Source: Symsagittifera roscoffensis (taxonomy: Eukaryota > Xenacoelomorpha > Acoela > Convolutidae). Taken from it: a stretch of DNA of 64,000 bases. The notes beneath the pieces are model-generated. The model made no database searches. It was not told the origin of the DNA and saw nothing but the letters and a program-made list of their open reading frames with translations. Numbering within the stretch: position 1 is the stretch's first letter; each line of letters starts with the position of its first letter. Made by a program: the position numbers and the translations under genes. Positions 57,340 to 64,000 of the stretch are shown piece by piece. The DNA is taken from contig NC_087062.1 in assembly GCF_963678635.1 (NCBI RefSeq), positions 90,125,845-90,189,844 of the forward strand, read 5' to 3'.

Positions 57340-57664
57340 TACACTTCTTCGCATATCTTCCAAGTTCATGTCATTTGAAATTCTCAAATTATAGAACGAC
57401 ACAATAGAACTCGATCAGCGTTTAGGACTCCTGCTGTATACAGCAACATGAAATCCCAACATTTTTGTTTTTAAAAACTGCTTTTTCGCATCCCAACATA
57501 GTTTCAGCGAAAAATGCTCAGAAAAAAATTATACTTGCAGAATACTTGAAAAAAATCAAGCTTTGAACCGACTTAAAAAAGCAATTTTCATGTAGTTCCA
57601 ATTCAAAAACAAAAAAAAAAACGTTTTTTTGTTACGAACTAAAAATTATTCAGGAAATCAAAAC

Positions 57665-57736
57665 CTCTTCGGCGGGGAATCGAACCCCGGTCTCCAACGT
57701 GACAGGCTGGGATACTCACCACTATACTACCGAAGA
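57665..57736 (-). tRNA. tRNA-Asp-GTC: tRNA-Asp (GTC)
   Basis: Exact consensus, third in a row. Confidence 0.92.
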
Positions 57737-58066
57737 TACACTTCTTCGCATATCTTCCAAGTTCATGTCATTTGAAATTCTCAAATTATAGAACGACACA
57801 ATAGAACTCGATCAGCGTTTAGGAATCCTGCTGTATACCGCAACATGAAATCCCAACATTTTTTTTTTAAAAACTGCTTTTTCGCATCCCAACATAGTCC
57901 CAGCAAAAAAATCGGAGCAGAAAGTAATGGTTGTAAGCTATCTGAAACTAAATTTAAGGCTTTGAACCGACTGAAAAAAAAAGCAAACATCATGCATGTA
58001 GTTCTAGTTCAAAAAAAAAAAAACCTTTTTCTGATACGAACTAAAAATTATTCAGGAAATAAAAAC
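57737..58066. repeat. B-to-A hybrid spacer
   Basis: Starts as type B ('tcccaacatt', 'actgctttttcgc') and becomes type A ('cccagcaaaaaaatcggagc') after 'cccaacatag' near 57898. The exchange point is the same core as in the opposite hybrid at 55352-55675. Confidence 0.85.
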
Positions 58067-58138
58067 CTCTTCGGCGGGGAATCGAACCCCGGTCTCCAAC
58101 GTGACAGGCTGGGAAACTCACCATTATACTACCGAAGA
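58067..58138 (-). tRNA. tRNA-Asp (GTC), D-arm changes
   Basis: T11·T24 and G15 to A, as 54089; five-T stop. Confidence 0.68.
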
Positions 58139-58460
58139 TACACTTCCTCGCATATCTTCCAAGTTCATCTCATTTGAAATTCTCAATTATAGAACGACAC
58201 AATAGAACTCGATCAGCGTTTAGGAATCCTGCTGTATACAGCAACATGAAATCCCAACATTTTTTTTTAAAAAACTGCTTTTACGCATCCCAACATAGTT
58301 TCAGCAAAAAATGCTCAGAAAAAAGTTATACTTGCAGAATACTTGAAAAAAATCAAGCTTTGAACTGACTAAAAAAAGCAATTTTCATGTAGTTCCATTT
58401 CAAAAACAAAAAAAAACGTTTTTTTCGATACGAACTAAAAATTATTCAGGAAATCAAAAC

Positions 58461-58532
58461 CTCTTCGGCGGGGAATCGCACCCCGGTCTCCAACGTGACA
58501 GGCTGGGATACTCACCACTATACTACCGAAGA
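58461..58532 (-). tRNA. tRNA-Asp (GTC), T55 to G
   Basis: The T-loop pseudouridine position is lost and the B box altered; all stems intact. Confidence 0.68.
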
Positions 58533-58856
58533 TACACTTCCTCGCATATCTTCCAAGTTCATCTCATTTGAAATTCTCAATTATAGAACGACACAATAGA
58601 ACTCGACCAGCGTTTAGGAATCCTGCTGTATACAGCAACATGAAATCCCAACATTTTTTTTTAAAAACTGCTTTTACGCATCCCAACATAGTTTCAGCGA
58701 AAAAAAAAGCTCAGAAAAAAATTATACTTGCAGAATACTTGAAAAAAATCAAGCTTTGAACCGACTAAAAAAAGCAATTTTCATGTAGTTCCATTTCAAA
58801 AACAAAAAAAACGTTTTTTTTCGATACGAACTAAAAATTATTCAGGAAATAAAAAC

Positions 58857-58928
58857 CTCTTCGGCGGGGAATCGAACCCCGGTCTCCAACGTGACAGGCT
58901 GGGAAACTCACCATTATACTACCGAAGA
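58857..58928 (-). tRNA. tRNA-Asp (GTC), D-arm changes
   Basis: Duplicate of 58067. Confidence 0.68.
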
Positions 58929-59251
58929 TACACTTCCTCGCATATCTTCCAAGTTCATCTCATTTGAAATTCTCAATTATAGAACGACACAATAGAACTC
59001 GATCAGCGTTTAGGAATCCTGCTGTATACAGCAACATGAAATCCCAACATTTTTTTTTAAAAAACTGCTTTTACGCATCCCAACATAGTTTCAGCAAAAA
59101 AATGCTCAGAAAAAAGTTATACTTGCAGAATACTTGAAAAAAATCAAGCTTTGAACTGACTAAAAAAAGCAATTTTCATGTAGTTCCATTTCAAAAACAA
59201 AAAAAAACGTTTTTTTCGATACGAACTAAAAATTATTCAGGAAATCAAAAC

Positions 59252-59323
59252 CTCTTCGGCGGGGAATCGCACCCCGGTCTCCAACGTGACAGGCTGGGAT
59301 ACTCACCACTATACTACCGAAGA
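59252..59323 (-). tRNA. tRNA-Asp (GTC), T55 to G
   Basis: Duplicate of 58461. Confidence 0.68.
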
Positions 59324-59649
59324 TACACTTCCTCGCATATCTTCCAAGTTCATCTCATTTGAAATTCTCAATTATAGAACGACACAATAGAACTCGACCA
59401 GCGTTTAGGAATCCTGCTGTATACAGCAACATGAAATCCCAACATTTTTTTTTAAAAACTGCTTTTACGCATCCCAACATAGTTTCAGCGAAAAAAAAAG
59501 CTCAGAAAAAAATTATACTTGCAGAATACTTGAAAAAAATCAAGCTTTGAACCGACTAAAAAAAGCAATTTTCATGTAGTTCCATTTCAAAAACAAAAAA
59601 AAAACGTTTTTTTTCGATACGAACTAAAAATTATTCAGGAAATCAAAAC

Positions 59650-59721
59650 CTCTTCGGCGGGGAATCGAACCCCGGTCTCCAACGTGACAGGCTGGGATAC
59701 TCACCACTATACTACCGAAGA
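59650..59721 (-). tRNA. tRNA-Asp-GTC: tRNA-Asp (GTC)
   Basis: Exact consensus; stop TTTTG. Confidence 0.92.
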
Positions 59722-60046
59722 TACACTTCTTCGCATATCTTCCAAGTTCATGTCATTTGAAATTCTCAAATTATAGAACGACACAATAGAACTCGATCAG
59801 CGTTTAGGAATCCTGCTGTATACAGCAACATGAAATCCCAACATTTTTTTTTTTAAAAACTGCTTTTTCGCATCCCAACATAGTTTCAGCGAAAAATGCT
59901 CAGAAAAAAATTATACTTGCAGAATACTTGAAAAAAATCAAGCTTTGAACCGACTTAAAAAAAGCAATTTTCATGTAGTTCCAATTCAAAAACAAACAAA
60001 AAACGTTTTTTCGTTACGAACTAAAAATTATTCAGGAAATCAAAAC

Positions 60047-60118
60047 CTCTTCGGCGGGGAATCGAACCCCGGTCTCCAACGTGACAGTCTGGGATACTCA
60101 CCACTATACTACCGAAGA
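60047..60118 (-). tRNA. tRNA-Asp (GTC), A31·G39
   Basis: Partner of 55280. Confidence 0.75.
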
Positions 60119-60444
60119 TACACTTACTCGCATAACTTCCAAGTTCATGTCAATTGAAATTCTCAAGTTACAGAATGACACAATACAACTCGATCAGCGT
60201 TCAGGAATCCTGCTGTATACAGCAACATAAAATCCGATCATTTTTTTTGAAAAAAGCAGCTTTTTCTCATCCCAACATAGTTTCAGCAAAAAAATGCTCA
60301 GCAAAAAATTATACTTGTAGAATACTTGAAAAAAATCAAGCTTTGAACCGACTAAAAAAAGCAATTTTCATGTAGTTTTAGTTCAAAAACAAAAAAAAAA
60401 AACGTTTTTTCGATACGAACTAAAAATTATCAGGAAATAAAAAC
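60119..60444. repeat. A-to-B hybrid spacer (duplicate)
   Basis: Same exchange structure as 55352-55675, carried here by the larger duplication. Confidence 0.82.
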
Positions 60445-60516
60445 CTCTTTGGCGGCGAATCGAACCCCGGTCTCCTACGTGACAGGCTGCGATACTCACC
60501 ACTAAACTACCGAAGA
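60445..60516 (-). pseudogene. tRNA-Asp (GTC)-like, five stem mismatches
   Basis: Partner of 55676 with the same changes. Confidence 0.65.
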
Positions 60517-60846
60517 TACACTTTCTCGCATAACTTCCAAGTTCATGTCATTTGAAATTCTCAAGTTACAGAATGACACAATAGAACTCGATCAGAGTTC
60601 AGGAATCCTGCTGTATACAGCAACAAAAAATCCGATCATTTTTTGAAAAAAGCAGCTTTTTCTCATCCCAACATAGTCCCAGCAAAAAAATCGGAGCAGA
60701 AAGTAATGGTTGTAAGCTATCTGAAACTAAATTTAAGGCTTTGAACCGACTGAAAAAAAAAGCAAACATCATGCATGTAGTTCTAGTTCAAAAAAAAAAA
60801 AAACCTTTTTCTGATACGAACTAAAAATTATTCAGGAAATAAAAAC

Positions 60847-60918
60847 CTCTTCGGCGGGGAATCGAACCCCGGTCTCCAACGTGACAGGCTGGGAAACTCA
60901 CCACTATACTACCGAAGA
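60847..60918 (-). tRNA. tRNA-Asp (GTC), T11·T24
   Basis: Partner of 56078. Confidence 0.77.
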
Positions 60919-61244
60919 TACACTTCCTCGCATATCTTCCAAGTTCATCTCATTTGAAATTCTCAATTATAGAACGACACAATAGAACTCGATCAGCGTT
61001 TAGGAATCCTGCTGTATACAGCAACATGAAATCCCAACATTTTTTTTTAAAAAACTGCTTTTACGCATCCCAACATAGTTTCAGCAAAAAAATGCTCAGA
61101 AAAAAATTATACTTGCAGAATACTTGAAAAAAATCAAGCTTTGAACTGACTAAAAAAAGCAATTTTCATGTAGTTCCATTTCAAAAACGAAAAAAAAACG
61201 TTTTTTTTTCGATACGAACTAAAAATTATTCAGGAAATCAAAAC

Positions 61245-61316
61245 CTCTTCGGCGGGGAATCGAACCCCGGTCTCCAACGTGACAGGCTGGGATACTCACC
61301 ACTATACTACCGAAGA
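61245..61316 (-). tRNA. tRNA-Asp-GTC: tRNA-Asp (GTC)
   Basis: Exact consensus; partner of 56474 with C48 intact. Confidence 0.92.
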
Positions 61317-61642
61317 TACACTTCCTCGCATATCTTCCAAGTTCATGTCATTTGAAATTCTCAATTATAGAACGACACAATAGAACTCGATCAGCGTTTA
61401 GGAATCCTGCTGTATACAGCAACATGAAATCCCAACATTTTTTTTTAAAAAACTGCTTTTACGCATCCCAACATAGTTTCAGCGAAAAAAAAGCTCAGAA
61501 AAAAATTATACTTGCAGAATACTTGAAAAAAATCAAGCTTTGAACCGACTAAAAAAAGCAATTTTCATGTAGTTCCATTTCAAAAACAAAAAAAAACGTT
61601 TTTTTTTCGATACGAACTAAAAATTATTCAGGAAATCAAAAC

Positions 61643-61714
61643 CTCTTCGGCGGGGAATCGAACCCCGGTCTCCAACGTGACAGGCTGGGATACTCACCAC
61701 TATACTACCGAAGA
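61643..61714 (-). tRNA. tRNA-Asp-GTC: tRNA-Asp (GTC)
   Basis: Exact consensus; partner of 56871. Confidence 0.92.
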
Positions 61715-62039
61715 TACACTTCTTCGCATATCTTCCAAGTTCATGTCATTTGAAATTCTCAAATTATAGAACGACACAATAGAACTCGATCAGCGTTTAG
61801 GACTCCTGCTGTATACAGCAACATGAAATCCCAACATTTTTGTTTTTAAAAACTGCTTTTTCGCATCCCAACATAGTTTCAGCGAAAAATGCTCAGAAAA
61901 AAATTATACTTGCAGAATACTTGAAAAAAATCAAGCTTTGAACCGACTTAAAAAAAGCAATTTTCATGTAGTTCCAATTCAAAAACAAAAAAAAAACGTT
62001 TTTTTGTTACGAACTAAAAATTATTCAGGAAATCAAAAC

Positions 62040-62111
62040 CTCTTCGGCGGGGAATCGAACCCCGGTCTCCAACGTGACAGTCTGGGATACTCACCACTAT
62101 ACTACCGAAGA
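62040..62111 (-). tRNA. tRNA-Asp (GTC), A31·G39
   Basis: Single change C31 to A. Its 3' flank resembles 57665, its 5' flank 60047, so it looks like an exchange product. Confidence 0.75.
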
Positions 62112-62437
62112 TACACTTACTCGCATAACTTCCAAGTTCATGTCAATTGAAATTCTCAAGTTACAGAATGACACAATACAACTCGATCAGCGTTCAGGAA
62201 TCCTGCTGTATACAGCAACATAAAATCCGATCATTTTTTTGAAAAAAGCAGCTTTTTCTCATCCCAACATAGTCCCAGCAAAAAACTCGGAGCAGAAAGT
62301 CATGGTTGTAAGCTATCTGAAACTAAATTTAAGGCTTTGATCCGACTGAAAAAAAAGCAAATATCATGTAGTTCTAGTTCAAAAACAAAAAAAAACGTTT
62401 TTTCGATACGAACTAAAAATTATAAGGAAATAAAAAC

Positions 62438-62509
62438 CTCTTCGGCGGCGAATCGAACCCCGGCCTCCAACGTGCCAGGCTGCGATACTCACCACTAAAC
62501 TACCGAAGA
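62438..62509 (-). pseudogene. Copy with anticodon GGC (Ala)
   Basis: Loop CTGGCAC; G52·G62, G27·G43, T12·T23 and a variable-region change. Confidence 0.65.
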
Positions 62510-62836
62510 TACTCTTCCGCGCATATCTTCCAAGTTCGTGTCATTTGAAATTCTCAAGTTACAGAATGACACAATACAACTCGATCAGCGTTCAGGAATC
62601 CTGCTGTATACAGCAACATGAAATCAGAGCGTTTTTTGAAAAAAGAAGCTTTTTCTCATCCCAACATAGTCCCAGCAAAAACCTCGGAGCAGAAAGTCAT
62701 GGTTGTAAGCTATCTGAAACTAAATTTAAGGCTTTGAACCGACTCAAAAAAAAGCAGATATCATGTAGTTCCATTTCAAAGACAAAAAAAAAACGTTTTT
62801 TCGATACGAACTAAAAATTATTCAGGAAATCAAAAC

Positions 62837-62908
62837 CTCTTCGGCGGGGAATCGAACCCCGGTCTCCAACGTGACAGGCTGGGATACTCACCACTATACT
62901 ACCGAAGA
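62837..62908 (-). tRNA. tRNA-Asp-GTC: tRNA-Asp (GTC)
   Basis: Exact consensus; last intact copy in the window. Confidence 0.92.
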
Positions 62909-63235
62909 TACACTTCCTCGCATATCTTCCAAGTTCATGTCATTTGAAATTCTCAAATTATAGAACGACACAATAGAACTCGATCAGCGTTTAGGAATCC
63001 TGCTGTATACAGCAATATGAAATCCCAACATTTTTTTTTTAAAAAAACTACTTTTTCGCATCCCAACATAAATTCAGCAAAAAAATGCTCAGAAAAAAAT
63101 TATACTTGCAGAATACTTGAAAAAAATCAAGCTTTTAACCGACTAAAAAAAGCAATTTTCATGTAGTTCCATTTCAAAAACAAAAAAAAAACGTTTTTTT
63201 CGTTACGAACTAAAAATTATTCAGGTAATCAAAAC

Positions 63236-63307
63236 CTCTTCGGCGGGGAATCGAACCCCGGTCTCCAACGTGACAGGCTGTGATACTCACCACTATACTA
63301 CCGCAGA
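63236..63307 (-). tRNA. tRNA-Asp (GTC), two mismatches
   Basis: G4·A69 and A27·G43. Confidence 0.62.
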
Positions 63308-63634
63308 TACACTTCCTCGCATAACTTCCAAGTTCATGTCAACTGAAATTCTCAAGTTACAGAATGACACAATACAACTCGATCAGCGTTCAGGAATCCT
63401 GCTGTATACAGCAACATAAAATCCGATCATTTTTTTGAAAAAAACGGCTTTTTCTCATCCCAACAAAGTCCCAGCAAAAAACTCGGAGCAGAAAGTCATG
63501 GTTGTAAGCTATCTGAAACTAAATTTAAGGCTTTGAACCGACTAAAAAAAAAGCAAATATCATGTATTTCTCGTTCAAAAACAAAAAAAAAACGTTTTTT
63601 CGATGCGAACTAAAAATTATCAGGAAATCAAAAC

Positions 63635-63706
63635 CTCATCGGCGGCGAATCGAACCCCGGTCTCCAACGTGACAGGCTGCGATACTCACCACTAAACTAC
63701 CGAAGA
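63635..63706 (-). pseudogene. tRNA-Asp (GTC)-like, four stem mismatches
   Basis: T3·T70, G52·G62, G27·G43 and T12·T23. The window ends in the spacer of the next unit, just before another tRNA copy is expected. Confidence 0.6.
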
Positions 63707-64000
63707 TACACTTCCGCGCATATCTTCCAAGTTCGTGTCATTTGAAATTCTCAAGTTACAGAATGACACAATACAACTCGATCAGCGTTCAGGAATCCTG
63801 CTGTATACAGCAACATAAAATCCGATCATTTTTTTGAAAAAAGCAGCTTTTTCTCATCCCAGTCCCAGCAAAAACCTCGGAGCAGAAAGTCATGGTTGTA
63901 AGCTATCTGAAACTAAATTTAAGGCTTTGAACCGACTCAAAAAAAAAACAGATATCATGTAGTTCTAGTTCAAAAACAAAAAAAAACGTTTTTTCGATAC

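Larger units (their letters stand above)
58067..58856. repeat. Two-unit duplication, copy 1
   Basis: tRNA pair 58067 (T11·T24, G15A) and 58461 (T55G) recurs 790-791 bp to the right. Confidence 0.88.
58857..59649. repeat. Two-unit duplication, copy 2
   Basis: Pair 58857 and 59252, with the same marks as 58067 and 58461. A related pair lies at 54089/54485. Confidence 0.88.
55280..60046. repeat. About twelve-unit higher-order repeat, copy 1
   Basis: tRNA copies 55280, 55676, 56078, 56474 and 56871 have partners 4767-4772 bp to the right at 60047, 60445, 60847, 61245 and 61643, and spacers share the same A/B hybrid order. An internal two-unit duplication lies at 58067-59649. Confidence 0.82.
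60047..62437. repeat. About twelve-unit higher-order repeat, copy 2 (partial)
   Basis: Partner of 55280 onward. The spacer feature 'acgtttttttgttacg' lies left of 57665 in copy 1 and left of 62040 here, 11 rather than 12 units apart, so one unit is missing in this copy. Confidence 0.75.
1..64000 (-). repeat. Tandem array of about 396-bp units, each with one tRNA-Asp-like gene
   Basis: The whole window is one head-to-tail array. I located 161 tRNA-like segments, the first at 297 and the last at 63635, all on the minus strand; the mean start-to-start distance is 395.9 bp and most spacings are 386-404 bp. The window begins and ends inside a unit, so the array extends beyond both sides. Length differences between units come mostly from A or T runs. 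No unique sequence interrupts the array. In the tRNA entries, 'consensus' means the copy at 695-766, and base changes are given on the tRNA (minus) strand in standard tRNA numbering. Confidence 0.98.

Noticed and set aside
1-64000. CRISPR array
   Set aside because: The period is about 396 bp with both tRNA and spacers repeated; there are no short repeats separated by unique spacers and no cas genes.
1-64000. tRNA-derived SINE insertions
   Set aside because: Copies are strictly head-to-tail at constant spacing, with no poly-A tail of retroposed type at a fixed end and no target-site duplications. A SINE origin of the first unit cannot be excluded.
1-64000. Bacterial or organellar tRNA operon
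   Set aside because: No encoded CCA, a single isoacceptor, polymerase III T-run stops and no protein or rRNA genes; this fits a eukaryotic nuclear array.

Overview
The window is one uninterrupted head-to-tail tandem array. A unit of about 396 bp (observed 374-404 bp) repeats 161 times, and every unit carries one 72-nt tRNA-like sequence on the minus strand. No protein-coding gene, rRNA, transposon open reading frame or non-repeat island is visible.

The tRNA is recognisable as tRNA-Asp with anticodon GTC. The consensus, exemplified by 695-766, has acceptor stem TCTTCGG/CCGAAGA, discriminator G73, D arm with A14, G18 and G19, anticodon stem CCAGC/GTTGG, loop CTGTCAC, a 4-nt variable region and T arm CGGGG-TTCGATT-CCCCG. 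The A box (TAGTATAGTGG) and B box (GGTTCGATTCC) match eukaryotic RNA polymerase III internal promoters. No CCA is encoded, and a T run on the coding strand follows the 3' end by one base. These points indicate a eukaryotic nuclear genome, probably an animal with AT-rich intergenic DNA. The species cannot be named from this sequence.

By my reading, 24 copies match the consensus exactly and many others differ by one or two bases. The rest range from mildly damaged to clear pseudogenes with a broken T stem, T loop or acceptor stem. About 139 copies keep anticodon GTC. Fourteen read GAC (Val-type), two GTT (Asn), two GGC (Ala), two ATC, one GGA (Ser) and one GTA (Tyr). Thirteen copies have G instead of the near-universal U33.

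Spacers fall into two main families. Type A contains 'tccgatcatt...agcagctttttctc...cccagc...ctcgga'. Type B contains 'tcccaacatt...actgctttttcgc...tttcagc...ctcagcaaaaaattata'. Layout: 1-9,130 is mainly B with scattered A; 9,130-27,700 is only A, with sub-variants; 27,700-38,700 is mainly B; 38,200-47,000 alternates A and B as a dimer of about 797 bp, in which A units carry anticodon GTC and B units GAC; 47,000-52,200 is B; 52,200-64,000 mixes A, B and A/B hybrids.

Superimposed are higher-order duplications of 2, 4, 5, 7, 8-9 and about 12 units, the pattern expected of satellite-like arrays evolving by unequal exchange. A perfect 14-bp palindrome (TGCTGTATACAGCA) is kept in most spacers. The short open reading frames across the window are chance readings of this repeat, not genes.
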